This document shows positions 1 to 8,748 of a DNA stretch of 64,000 nucleotides, piece by piece. Below the pieces are notes generated by a model that made no database searches, was not told the origin of the DNA, and worked only from the letters and a program-made list of their open reading frames with translations. Position 1 is the first letter of the stretch. The number at the start of each line of letters is the position of its first letter. Source of the DNA: Microbacterium murale (GTDB lineage: Bacteria; Actinomycetota; Actinomycetes; Actinomycetales; Microbacteriaceae); the NCBI RefSeq assembly GCF_030815955.1, contig NZ_JAUSXK010000001.1, forward strand, positions 1,984,001 through 2,048,000. Direction: 5' to 3'. Both the position numbers and the translations under genes were made by a program.

Positions 1-6
1 ACAACG

Positions 7-1368
7 GTGATCCTCCCGCACCCCCACCGCAGTCGAGCTGCCGTCCGCGTCGCCCTCACCGGGGCGAAGGGCGGATACGGACGCACCTTCCTCGCGCAGC
101 TCGCGCTCACGCCGGAACTGCTTCCCGCAGTCCTGATCGATCCTGACATCGCCGGTGTGCGCGAGATGGTTCTCTCGCTCGGCATCCCCGCCGCGCAGAT
201 CAGCGAATGCGCTGATACCGACCAGGTCTCGCGTGCCGTCGCCGAGGGCAAGACCGCGATCATCGGGTCCGGCGACGCGATCGATTGGCAGAGCATCGAT
301 GTTCTCGTGGAGGCATGCGGCCGGGTCGGCGCCGGCAGCCGCTACGCCGCAGATGCACTCGCCAACGGTACGCACGTCGTGATGGTGAGCAAGGAAGTGG
401 ACACCGTGGCAGGTGTGGAGCTCGCGGCCCTCGCCGCGGACCACGGACTCGGATACCTCCCGGGCGACGGCGACCAGCCGGCCGATCTGCTCCGCCTGCT
501 CGACTGGGTCAGCGCAGTCGGCCTCGACATCGTCGCCGTCGGCAAGTCAGGCGAGTACGACATCGTCTTCGACCCCGCCACAGGTCGCGCGACGCAGGCA
601 GGTGAGAGCGTCGATGCGCCGGAGCTTTCCGGTCTCCTCGAGATCGGTGACGACACCGTGGCCACGCTCACCGCTCGCGCCGAGGCCGTTCGAGGGCTGA
701 AGCGCGCTGCTGCCGCTGACTCCTGCGAGATGACGGTGGTCGCCTCGCGCATCGGCTCCGTCGCTGATGTGGAGGCGATGCACTACCCGGTCGCACGTAT
801 CGACGAACTCGCGGATATCTACGCTTCGCGCGAGGAAGGCGGCATCCGCCAGCGCGACGGTATCGTCGACGTCTTCTCCGCACTTCGCCTGCCCGGTGAG
901 GCGAGCTTTGCCGGCGGCGTGTTCGCGATCGTCCGCACGGGCGACCGCGAGACATGGGAACTGCTGCGCGGCAAGGGGCACGTCATCAGCCGGGACGGCC
1001 GGTACGCGTGCATCTACTGGCCGTACCACTACATGGGTGTGGAGACTCCACTCACCGTTCACGCCGTCATGGACGGCGCAGCGGCGCTTTCGCCTCGTCC
1101 GTCCCTGCTTCTCGCCGCGCGCGCGACGGAGGACATCCCCGCCGGCACATCATTCGCCGTCGCCGGACACCATCACGAGATCGCGGGCGTCGCGCCCGTG
1201 ATGATCGATGCGGATGACACGGTCAGTGCCTATTACCTGCTCGATGGAGCACATGCCACGCGCACCATCGCTCGCGGCGAGCTCATCCGGTTCGGCGATG
1301 TCGAAGGCATCGACGCCGGGGCTCTCGCGCTTCACAACGCGGGCATCGCCCGCTTCGCCACGAACTGA
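7..1368 (+). CDS. NAD(P)-dependent oxidoreductase, homoserine-dehydrogenase-like with C-terminal SAF domain (COG4091 type)
   Basis: The 453-residue product has an N-terminal nucleotide-binding fold (glycine-rich ALTGAKGGYGRTF near residues 17-29), a central catalytic region of the homoserine dehydrogenase-like type (EACGRVGAG, then HVVMVSKEVD near 125-135), and a C-terminal SAF-like part (RATEDIPAGTSFAV near 370). This matches the COG4091 group, whose members are thought to oxidise hydroxy-acids or branched sugar acids; the substrate here is unknown. The start used is a GTG only six bases inside the window. No in-frame stop precedes it, so the true start may lie upstream. A 21-codon ORF and a carboxylate permease follow at once, so an imported acid is a reasonable substrate guess. 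Family call is fairly firm, function is not. Confidence 0.72.
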   Translation: MILPHPHRSRAAVRVALTGAKGGYGRTFLAQLALTPELLPAVLIDPDIAGVREMVLSLGIPAAQISECADTDQVSRAVAEGKTAIIGSGDAIDWQSIDVLVEACGRVGAGSRYAADALANGTHVVMVSKEVDTVAGVELAALAADHGLGYLPGDGDQPADLLRLLDWVSAVGLDIVAVGKSGEYDIVFDPATGRATQAGESVDAPELSGLLEIGDDTVATLTARAEAVRGLKRAAAADSCEMTVVASRIGSVADVEAMHYPVARIDELADIYASREEGGIRQRDGIVDVFSALRLPGEASFAGGVFAIVRTGDRETWELLRGKGHVISRDGRYACIYWPYHYMGVETPLTVHAVMDGAAALSPRPSLLLAARATEDIPAGTSFAVAGHHHEIAGVAPVMIDADDTVSAYYLLDGAHATRTIARGELIRFGDVEGIDAGALALHNAGIARFATN

Positions 1369-1381
1369 TCGGAGTGAGTCG

Positions 1382-1447
1382 ATGACGATGACCACCACCA
1401 CCCACGCGGCAGGCGCCGCATTGACCCGAACCGAGGCGAGGGCATGA
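1382..1447 (+). CDS. 21-residue small ORF coupled to the permease
   Basis: An ATG preceded by GGAG about eight bases upstream opens a 21-codon frame rich in Thr and Ala (MTMTTTTHAAGAALTRTEARA). Its TGA overlaps the ATG of the MatC-type permease in an ATGA junction. It may be a real small protein, or a short leader whose translation delivers ribosomes to the permease start. No homology or function is recognised. Evidence is the Shine-Dalgarno sequence and the coupling only. Confidence 0.4.
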   Translation: MTMTTTTHAAGAALTRTEARA

Positions 1448-2775
1448 CCGCTGAGATCATCGCGCTGATCGGACTCGCGCTCGTCTTCACCGTATCGGCG
1501 CTGCGCAACGTGCACATGGGCGCTCTCGCGCTCGTCGCCGCGTTCGTCGTCGGCATCGGGATCGTCGGGGAGAGCCTCGACGATGTGCTCGGCGGATTCC
1601 CTGTCGATGCACTCGTGATCCTGCTCGGCATCACCTACCTGTTCGGCATCGCTCGCGAGACCGGAACCATCGACTGGCTCGTGGATCGTTCCCTGGTGCT
1701 CATCGGTGACCGGGTGGCGCTGCTGCCGTGGGGCCTGTGGGCCATCGCGAGCGCCGTCGCATGCCTCGGAACCTCGCACGCCGCCTTCGCCGTCGTGCCG
1801 ATCGCAATGAGCCTCGCGCACAGCCACCGCATCAACTCGACGATGATGGGCATCGCCATGAGCTCGGCAATCGTCGGTGGCGCACTCGCTCCGACGAGCA
1901 TCGTCGGCATCACCGTGCAGACCGTCGCCTCGCAGGCGAACCTGACGTACAACGCCGGACTGATGTTCGCGCTCTCCATCGGCATCAACGCGCTCGTCGT
2001 ACTGGTCGCGTTCTTCCTCTTCGGCGGACGTGAGCTCATCGCCCGCTCCCGTGGCGAGGGTAAGGATGCTCCGACAGGCGGAGCCTCCCTCGGAAACCGC
2101 ACGGCCGGCGGCGTCCTCTCCGCGACGAAGACGGCAGCCCCGGTCGCGACTCAGAAGCTGACAGCGCTGCAGGTCGTCGTGATCGTCTCGATCTTCGTCC
2201 TCATCGGAGGCTTCTTCGCCTTGACCCAGCTGGGCGTCGACATCAACCTCGGCGTGGTCGCTCTGACGATCGCCGTGGTGATCGCGCTGATCGACCCGAA
2301 GATCGGTCGCAAGGCCATCGCTCGTGTCGACTGGGGCACGATCCTGCTTCTCGGTGGCATCATCACCTACGTCGGGGTTCTCACCAGGCTCGGTGCGATC
2401 GACCAGCTCGGCGAGATGGCACGTTCTGTCAGCAGCCCGTTGCTCGCGGCGTTCGTCATCTGTGTGGTGGCGGCACTGGTCTCGGCGTTCGCGTCCACGA
2501 TCGGCATCATCGGCGCGCTCATCCCGCTCGCCGTGCCCCTGCTGGTCGTGGGTGGCGGGTTGGAGATGACGGGCTTCATCTACGCGCTCGCGATCTCGGC
2601 CTCGCTCGTCGACTGTGCGCCGTTCGGCACCACCGGAGCCACGATCGTGGCCTCCACCGTGGAAGAGGACCGTCCGCGGGTCTATCGAAATCTCACCATC
2701 TGGGGTCTTGCGATGGTCATCATCGGTCCGGTGGTCACGCTGGCGACCATGGTCGTGCCGTTCCTCTGGCTCTGA
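1444..2775 (+). CDS. MatC/SLC13-type carboxylate permease
   Basis: This 443-residue integral membrane protein has about a dozen hydrophobic segments. Its first 150 residues resemble the N-terminal domain of the MatC dicarboxylate carrier (PF07158), and its second half has the ion-transporter (SLC13/CitMHS) repeat, with the GTTGATIVASTV segment near residue 398 at a typical second re-entrant loop. Such permeases import di- or tricarboxylates or related organic acids with cations. The start at 1444 is set by the ATGA overlap with the preceding 21-codon ORF. Pairing with the SAF-domain oxidoreductase suggests an import-and-oxidise unit for an organic acid. A stem-loop 30 bases downstream ends the unit. 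Confidence 0.75.
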   Translation: MTAEIIALIGLALVFTVSALRNVHMGALALVAAFVVGIGIVGESLDDVLGGFPVDALVILLGITYLFGIARETGTIDWLVDRSLVLIGDRVALLPWGLWAIASAVACLGTSHAAFAVVPIAMSLAHSHRINSTMMGIAMSSAIVGGALAPTSIVGITVQTVASQANLTYNAGLMFALSIGINALVVLVAFFLFGGRELIARSRGEGKDAPTGGASLGNRTAGGVLSATKTAAPVATQKLTALQVVVIVSIFVLIGGFFALTQLGVDINLGVVALTIAVVIALIDPKIGRKAIARVDWGTILLLGGIITYVGVLTRLGAIDQLGEMARSVSSPLLAAFVICVVAALVSAFASTIGIIGALIPLAVPLLVVGGGLEMTGFIYALAISASLVDCAPFGTTGATIVASTVEEDRPRVYRNLTIWGLAMVIIGPVVTLATMVVPFLWL

Positions 2776-2804
2776 CCAGCTGGGCTGCCTGACCTGATCG
2801 GCGA

Positions 2805-2840
2805 GGCGGGGACGAACATCTCGTCCCCGCCTTGCCGTTT
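2805..2840 (+). terminator. Stem-loop terminator after the permease
   Basis: An 11-bp perfect stem (GGCGGGGACGA at 2805-2815 pairing with 2821-2831) with a five-base loop lies 30 bases past the permease stop, followed by a short T-containing tail. It separates the permease unit from the pantothenate operon. Confidence 0.7.
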
Positions 2841-3002
2841 CTGCGTTGAAATGCTGATCGTCAAGCAGCAGCGTTCATCTAGTTACAAAATGCCAAGTGA
2901 TTTATCTCGTGTACTGGGCACTTCCTCGTCAGATTTGGTTCGTGCCCGCGCGCGGCGTAATACTCGTGGCACACCCGGGCTCCCATCCTCCCCGGTAACG
3001 AC

Positions 3003-3770
3003 ATGAACTCTCCCTCACGCAGCCTTCCGTCAAGCGGTCTTCCCGCAGCCACGAGCGTCGCCATCATCGGCGCCGGTCGCGTCGGCGGCGTGCTCGCTGC
3101 CGCGCTTCGACAGGCCGGGCTCACGGTGCACGGGCCATTTGGGCGAGGCGAGACGATTCCGATGGTGGAGGTCGCGCTGCTCTGCGTGCCCGATTCCGCA
3201 ATCGCGGATGCATCCGCCGCGGTCCGTGACCGCGTGCGATACGTCGGCCACGTCTCCGGTGCCACACCGCTCGACGACGTCGACTTCAGCATCCACCCGC
3301 TGCAGACCTTCACCGGCTCCGAGTCGCCAGACATCTTTCTCGGCATCGGCGCCGCAGTCGCAGGCCGCACGCCGGCCGACACATACCTGGCAGAACAACT
3401 CGCCCGCGCCCTCGGCGCCCGACCCTTCGAGATCGACGCCGCCCACCGTGCCGGTTACCACGCGGCCGCATCCTTCGCCTCGAACTTCGTGCTCACCGTG
3501 CTCGACGCGGCCGAGCAGCTCGCAGCATCCGCCGGCATCCCGGACGATGAGGCGCGCGACCTCCTCGCTCCCCTCATCCGCCGCACGGTCGACAATTGGC
3601 AGAGCATGGGCGCGACAGCATCTCTCACCGGCCCGATCGCCCGCGGCGACGAGGTCACGATCGCTCGTCAGCGCGCGGCCGTCGATGAAGCCGACCCCGC
3701 GCTGACGAGTCTGTTCGACGCACTCGCGACCGCCACCCGTGCCGTCGCCGGCCAGAAGGCAGCGGTATGA
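3003..3770 (+). CDS. Rossmann-like/DUF2520 protein of the pantothenate operon
   Basis: The 255-residue product has a Rossmann dinucleotide motif ([10 protein letters not shown] near residues 20-29) followed by the DUF2520 C-terminal helical domain, with the HPLQTFTG and [17 protein letters not shown] segments typical of the family. The fold is that of 6-phosphogluconate dehydrogenase/ketopantoate reductase-like enzymes. The family often sits directly before panC, as here, where its TGA overlaps the panC ATG. No panE-like ketopantoate reductase is present in the operon, so a role in reducing ketopantoate to pantoate is an attractive inference, not shown. The ATG at 3003 gives the only start consistent with the full Rossmann fold. 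Confidence 0.8.
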   Translation: MNSPSRSLPSSGLPAATSVAIIGAGRVGGVLAAALRQAGLTVHGPFGRGETIPMVEVALLCVPDSAIADASAAVRDRVRYVGHVSGATPLDDVDFSIHPLQTFTGSESPDIFLGIGAAVAGRTPADTYLAEQLARALGARPFEIDAAHRAGYHAAASFASNFVLTVLDAAEQLAASAGIPDDEARDLLAPLIRRTVDNWQSMGATASLTGPIARGDEVTIARQRAAVDEADPALTSLFDALATATRAVAGQKAAV

Positions 3771-4619
3771 GAATCCTCCGCACGATTCCCGAAGTGCGTG
3801 CTGTCGTCGAGAACGCCAGGCGCGCGGGTCGCAAAGTAGGGCTCGTCCCCACCATGGGCGCCTTCCACGACGGCCACGTCTCACTGATGCACGCCGCGCG
3901 CCGCCAGAACGACCTCGTCGTCGTCTCGCTGTTCGTCAACCCGACCCAGTTCGGCGCGAACGAAGACCTCAGCAGCTACCCCCGCAATGAGCATGCCGAC
4001 GCCCGCGCGCGCAGAGCGGGAGGGGGCAGACATCCTCTTCGCCCCCGATGCCGCCGAGATCTATCCCGACGGCTTCGCCACCAGCATCCACGTCTCGGGC
4101 GTCACCGAGATGCTCGACGGCGCGAGCCGCGGCCCGCACCACTTCGACGGCGTCGCCACGGTCGTCGCCAAGCTGTTCGGCATCGTCCGGCCTGACGTCG
4201 CGTACTTCGGACAGAAGGATGCGCAGCAGATCGCCGTCGTTCGTCGCCTCGTGCGCGACCTCGACCTCGACGTGCGCATCGAAGCGTGCCCGATCGTGCG
4301 CGAAGCCGATGGACTCGCCATGAGCTCGCGCAACGTCTACCTCGACCCCGCGGCTCGCACGCAGGCGACCGCGCTCAATCGTGCGCTCGACGCAGCGGCC
4401 GCGCTGCATGATTCGGGCGAGCGCGACGGCGACAGCATCCTTTCGGCGGCGCGCGACGTACTCGACGCGGCCGGCATCACCCCGGAGTACCTCGAGCTGC
4501 GCGACGCTCTCACGTTGCGCACCGTCACGACCGTCGAAGACGATGCCCTCCTCGCCGTCGCCGCCCGAGTGGCAGCTGCTCGACTGATCGACAACCACGT
4601 CCTGAAACGGAGAGCCTGA
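3767..4619 (+). pseudogene. panC: Pantothenate synthetase PanC, interrupted by a single-base frameshift
   Basis: PanC condenses pantoate and beta-alanine with ATP to give pantothenate. Frame one (from ATG 3767) carries [19 protein letters not shown] and the SSYPR segment. After 4001-4014 the reading continues one frame over with [22 protein letters not shown] and the SSRNVYL motif to the stop at 4617-4619. Removing one base from the run GCCCGCGCGCGC restores a continuous protein of about 283 residues, the normal PanC length, with all signature motifs. The gene is either disabled or, more likely, affected by a sequencing indel, because panD and panB around it are intact and coupled by overlapping stop and start codons. 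Confidence 0.85.
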
Positions 4620-5011
4620 TGCGCCGCACCATGCTGAAGTCGAAGATCCACCGCGCCACCATCACCGGCAGCGACCTCAACTACGTCGGCTCGATCACCA
4701 TCGACCCCGACCTGCTCGAGGCCGCCGACATCCTCGCGCACGAGCAGGTGCACGTGGTCGATGTCGACAACGGGGCACGCTTCGAGACTTACACGATCGC
4801 GGGAGAGCGCGGTTCAGGAGTCATCCAGGTCAACGGCGCCGCCGCGCGCCTCGTGCACTCCGGGGACACCATCATCGTCATCTCCTACGCCGACTACTCG
4901 CGCGAAGACCTCGAGACGTACGAGCCCGTGGTCGTGCACGTCGATCGCGCGAACGCGATCATCCAGGTCGACGACGTCGTGGATCGTCTGCTGACGGAGG
5001 CCAACGCATGA
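4619..5011 (+). CDS. panD: Aspartate 1-decarboxylase
   Basis: PanD decarboxylates aspartate to beta-alanine for pantothenate synthesis. The 130-residue proenzyme has the self-cleavage pair Gly24-Ser25 (NYVGSITID), which generates the pyruvoyl cofactor at Ser25. Lys9, His11, Tyr22, Arg54 and Tyr58 sit at the positions of the E. coli catalytic residues. Length is normal. The ATG shares its A with the panC TGA (TGATG), and the 3' end overlaps panB by four bases, so the genes are translationally coupled. No regulatory site is apparent inside the operon. Confidence 0.96.
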   Translation: MRRTMLKSKIHRATITGSDLNYVGSITIDPDLLEAADILAHEQVHVVDVDNGARFETYTIAGERGSGVIQVNGAAARLVHSGDTIIVISYADYSREDLETYEPVVVHVDRANAIIQVDDVVDRLLTEANA

Positions 5012-5877
5012 GCGTGCACGCGACGACGCGCAAGCGGGTCACCTTGGCGAGACTTGTCGAGATGAAGGATGCCGGTGAGCCGATCGTCATGGTCACCGCC
5101 TACGACCACCCCGGTGCGCAGATCGTCGAGGCCGCCGGCGTCGACATCGTGCTCGTCGGCGACTCGGGCGCGATGACGGTGCTCGGCTACGACAGCACCG
5201 TGCCCGTCACCGTCGACGAGATGCTCATGCTCACCAAGGCCGTTCGGCGAGGGCTGGCTGCGCCGCTGCTCGTCGGGGATCTGCCGTTCGGATCGTACGA
5301 GGCATCCGATGCGCTCGCGATCGCCACGGCGCAGCGCTTCATCAAAGAGGCCGGCTGCGACCTCGTGAAGATCGAGCGCGGCGGCACCTCGGTCGACCGT
5401 GCGCGTGCTCTCGTCGCCGCGGGCATCCCGGTCGTCGGCCACGTCGGTCTCACCCCGCAGACCGCCACCGCCCTCGGCGGGTACCGCGCGCAGGGTCGCA
5501 CCGCCGACGCCGCGCGTGCGGTGATCGATGACGCGCTCGCCCTGCAGGATGCCGGATGCTCACTGCTCGTCATCGAAGCCGTGCCCTCGGAGGTGACGCA
5601 GGCGCTCGTGCCGCTGCTCGACATCCCCGTGATCGGGATCGGCGCGGGGGCGGATGCCGACGGCCAGGTGCTCGTCTTCCACGACCTGCTCGGACTCTAC
5701 GACGGCAGTGCCGCGAAGTTCGTGAAGCGCTACGCCGATCTGCGGACGGATGCCGTCGCCGGGGTCGCGGCGTACGCGGACGAGGTGCGGTCGGGGGCGT
5801 ATCCGGCGCCGGAGCATTCATACTCGATGCCGGCGGATGAGGCGGCGGAGTTGCGGGGGATGCTCGTCGGGCGGTGA
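5008..5877 (+). CDS. panB: 3-methyl-2-oxobutanoate hydroxymethyltransferase (ketopantoate hydroxymethyltransferase)
   Basis: PanB transfers a hydroxymethyl group from methylene-tetrahydrofolate to alpha-ketoisovalerate, giving ketopantoate. The 289-residue protein is a TIM-barrel of the PEP-mutase superfamily with the signatures [28 protein letters not shown] (Mg ligand Asp), [15 protein letters not shown], and the catalytic Glu in [31 protein letters not shown] closes the active site. It overlaps panD by ATGA and is the last gene of the operon. The short N-terminal extension is common in actinobacteria. The strong stem-loop downstream ends the transcript. Confidence 0.97.
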   Translation: MSVHATTRKRVTLARLVEMKDAGEPIVMVTAYDHPGAQIVEAAGVDIVLVGDSGAMTVLGYDSTVPVTVDEMLMLTKAVRRGLAAPLLVGDLPFGSYEASDALAIATAQRFIKEAGCDLVKIERGGTSVDRARALVAAGIPVVGHVGLTPQTATALGGYRAQGRTADAARAVIDDALALQDAGCSLLVIEAVPSEVTQALVPLLDIPVIGIGAGADADGQVLVFHDLLGLYDGSAAKFVKRYADLRTDAVAGVAAYADEVRSGAYPAPEHSYSMPADEAAELRGMLVGR

Positions 5878-5931
5878 CGTGCCGACGGTCTCTCCCCGAT
5901 GGCATCCGAAGACGCCCGTGCGCAGACAGAA

Positions 5932-5978
5932 ATGGTGGGAGAGGAGCGGGTCTCCCCGGCCCCTCTCCCACCATTTGT
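5932..5978. terminator. Bidirectional terminator between panB and the GH85 gene
   Basis: A perfect 15-bp inverted repeat (5932-5946 with 5964-5978; arm AAATGGTGGGAGAGG) around a 17-base loop lies between converging genes. The A3 and T3 at the two ends make it usable from both strands. Confidence 0.8.
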
Positions 5979-6002
5979 GGCAGCCGTTCACGGCCGCCAG
6001 GA

Positions 6003-8693
6003 TCACTCTGTCGGAGCGCCCCCTTCGCGCAGCACCGTCTCGACGGTGTTACCCGCATAGTCCTCGAGCACCGCGGTCACGCGGCTCGAGTCGGACGCGA
6101 GCACCGGGCTCATAGCCACGAGCGTCGTCCGCCCTCGAATGATGTACGGGCGCGGCCCCTGACTGTACGTCGTGTCGAACTGCACCGGCACACCGTCTTC
6201 GAGGATGGTGAGCGTATGCCAGTCCGACTGCGTCGGGCGAGTGATGAACATCTGATCACCCTCGAATCGCACCGCGTCTGCCGGATACGGTTCGATCTGC
6301 GTGTCGGCGAAGTTTCCGCGCAACGTGGCGGCGACGTTATTGCCCTTCGTCTCGACCTTGATCCGGTACTCCGATCCGTCCTGGGGCAGCCCAGGGAACG
6401 ACACCGTCGAGTCCTTCTTCTTCACGTCGGCGGATGCCAGTTCATCACCCTCCGGCGAAAGCACCGTCACTGTCGCAGCGCTGCGGCCCTTGTCAGCAGC
6501 CGTCCACGACACATCGAGCTGGTCGCCCGCCTGCGTCGCCGTCACGCCGGTCACCGCATGGTCCGGATCGAAGCGAGCCGTGGCTGCTTCGCTCCGAGTG
6601 CCGTCCGGCGCGATCGCCACCAGCCGCAGCGTGCCGCTGTTCGCCGGCATGTTCTTCACATACATCGTCTCGTCGTACCCGCCGACGAGGAACTGGTCGT
6701 CGAGGAACAGCTCGTAGCGACGCACCTCGTCGTATGGGGCGAGATCCCACGAGACGAAGGCTTCAGAAGAACTCGGCAGGTACTCGTCCAGTGTGAGCCC
6801 GGTGGGCTCGGCCGTCGCCCGCTTCTCGCCGTCGAGCACTCGCAGCGCGCCGACGTTCACCTGGTAGTCGGTGATCGGCTCGGCACCCGCAGCCACCGAA
6901 AGACCGAGCGTGATGATGCGGTCGCCGGCGTGATCGCCGAGGCTGACCTGCTCGGTGCGCCAGCCTTCCGTCGCGTCTCCGCTGTTGCTCACGGGAAGCT
7001 GGACCACCTCGTCCGGCGCGGATGCGAAGATCGCGGAAACGCGCAGCTCCGAATCATCGGTGCGCGGCTTCGTGAAGGTCAGTTCGACGTTCGAGTCATC
7101 CGTCACGTCGAGGTCGGTCTGGAACAGACGCACGGTGGCTTCGGCGTCGAGCGCCCCACTCAGCACGAGCGAGCTGCCACCGGTGTACCCGCCGACCGGC
7201 TCATACGCGAAGCGCTCGGCTGCGACGTACTCCGGGCCGTAGTCGAAGTCCGCGGTGAGCGGCGTCGCACTTTCGGACTCGACCCACCACTGCCAGGTCG
7301 GCGGCACGTCCTGCCGATTGATGTCGCCCCACTCTGCTTCGCTCGTGAGCTGACCTTCGGTCCAGTTCGCCAGGCCATGGCCGGTGTTGAAGTCGGTCGA
7401 GAACGTGCTGCCGTCGACCACAGAGCGCTCGGCGATGTACTTCGAGATGCCGTCCCAGCCTTCTTCCGGCTCGGTGGAACCACTGGATGATCCGGTCCAC
7501 CAGCGGCGCTCGCGATCGAACACCTCCCACTGCATCGCGTCGTCGGTCTTGTTCGCGTAGTCCGACGAGACGAAGTCGGCGCCGAGCGTCGCGATCGAGG
7601 TCTTCGGATCACCGTTCTCGTCGAGGATCTGGTCGAGGTCGTACTCCTGCTCGAACTGGTCACCGCCGGCCTCTACTCCGGCGTAGACCGCTTCGTACGG
7701 GTCGAGCCCGAGAGACAGGGCGTGGTCGCGCGAGTCGCTGAGCATGTCGGCGTTCCACCAGTAGTTCAAGAACATCGAGTCGGTGACTCGCCCCTTCTCG
7801 GGGTCGAGCACCCACGGGCTGTTCACCTCGTTGAACTCGTTCTGGTAGTTCAGGTCGCCAGTGGGGTCGTCGGTCGAGTCGTACCACTGCACGTACATGC
7901 CGCCGTCGCGCAGCACCTGCAGGAACTCCTTGTAGACCGGCACGTCAACCGCTGCGACACCGGCGATCTCCTCCTGGTTGATGAAGTACCCGTCGTAGCC
8001 GAAGTACTTCGCCATCTCGACGAGTTTGTCGGCGACGGGGAAGCCGCCGTCCTCGTCGCGCACGAGCAGCTCGCGGTAGTTCTGGTCGCCGCGGTCGTTC
8101 GCCGAGAAGAAGATGCAGGCGATCGAGAGGGCCCCGTTGGCGTGGGCCGCATTGGTGTACGCCGGGTTGGGCAGGTTCAGCATCCCGAATTCGAACCAGC
8201 GCTGCGTCCACTCGAGGGAGGGATCGTAGAGCTCTGGCGGAACGCCTGCAGACGCCATGCCGTGCCAGGGTGCGTAGACGTCCGTGTACTGCCAGTAGTT
8301 GAAGAGGTATTGGCTGAACTCGTTGGTGCCCTGGTGGCTCTCGAAGAACGCGTTGCCGTAGTCGCCAGCGAGGGTGAGCATCTGGGTCTCTGCAGGCAGC
8401 TCGGGGTTGCGCTGGGTCGTCGCGTTGGGAGCGTTGCGCTCCTGCAGCGGAACATGCGCTCGCAGCATCGAAGCGTGCTGGTCGGTCGCAGGGCTCCAAT
8501 CGAGTACATCGGTCGCGGTGTACCCGTGCTGATACGGCTGGTTCTCGCCGATCGCGCTGTCGCCTTCCCATGGCAGGGTGTCGGCGGCCTGCGCGCCAGT
8601 GGCGACGAGCGTGAGGGTGACGGATGCGGCAGTGACGGCGAGGGCCCCGCGCCGGATGCGGCGGGCCCTGTTCGGGGGAGTGTTGGCGGTCAA
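6003..8693 (-). CDS. Secreted endo-beta-N-acetylglucosaminidase, glycoside hydrolase family 85
   Basis: GH85 enzymes cut the chitobiose core of N-glycans, leaving one GlcNAc on the protein. I start the gene at TTG 8693, which has GAGGAG eight bases upstream and directly opens a Sec signal peptide (basic RARRIRR, hydrophobic core, cleavage near AQA-AD). The longer frame to 8852 would overlap the GH3 gene and place about 53 non-signal residues in front. The catalytic domain includes DGYFINQEEIAG, where Asn239 and Glu241 match the Asn/Glu pair of GH85 substrate-assisted catalysis. A beta-sandwich region and an FN3-like module (about residues 635-720) follow, with no wall-anchor motif. It is the last gene of the mannosidase operon, 55 bases after GH3. 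Confidence 0.9.
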   Translation of the reverse strand: MTANTPPNRARRIRRGALAVTAASVTLTLVATGAQAADTLPWEGDSAIGENQPYQHGYTATDVLDWSPATDQHASMLRAHVPLQERNAPNATTQRNPELPAETQMLTLAGDYGNAFFESHQGTNEFSQYLFNYWQYTDVYAPWHGMASAGVPPELYDPSLEWTQRWFEFGMLNLPNPAYTNAAHANGALSIACIFFSANDRGDQNYRELLVRDEDGGFPVADKLVEMAKYFGYDGYFINQEEIAGVAAVDVPVYKEFLQVLRDGGMYVQWYDSTDDPTGDLNYQNEFNEVNSPWVLDPEKGRVTDSMFLNYWWNADMLSDSRDHALSLGLDPYEAVYAGVEAGGDQFEQEYDLDQILDENGDPKTSIATLGADFVSSDYANKTDDAMQWEVFDRERRWWTGSSSGSTEPEEGWDGISKYIAERSVVDGSTFSTDFNTGHGLANWTEGQLTSEAEWGDINRQDVPPTWQWWVESESATPLTADFDYGPEYVAAERFAYEPVGGYTGGSSLVLSGALDAEATVRLFQTDLDVTDDSNVELTFTKPRTDDSELRVSAIFASAPDEVVQLPVSNSGDATEGWRTEQVSLGDHAGDRIITLGLSVAAGAEPITDYQVNVGALRVLDGEKRATAEPTGLTLDEYLPSSSEAFVSWDLAPYDEVRRYELFLDDQFLVGGYDETMYVKNMPANSGTLRLVAIAPDGTRSEAATARFDPDHAVTGVTATQAGDQLDVSWTAADKGRSAATVTVLSPEGDELASADVKKKDSTVSFPGLPQDGSEYRIKVETKGNNVAATLRGNFADTQIEPYPADAVRFEGDQMFITRPTQSDWHTLTILEDGVPVQFDTTYSQGPRPYIIRGRTTLVAMSPVLASDSSRVTAVLEDYAGNTVETVLREGGAPTE

Positions 8694-8748
8694 GACGAAA
8701 TCTCCTCTTCGAGGTGTCGAGCTGTTCTCTTCTGCGAGTACGGATTCT

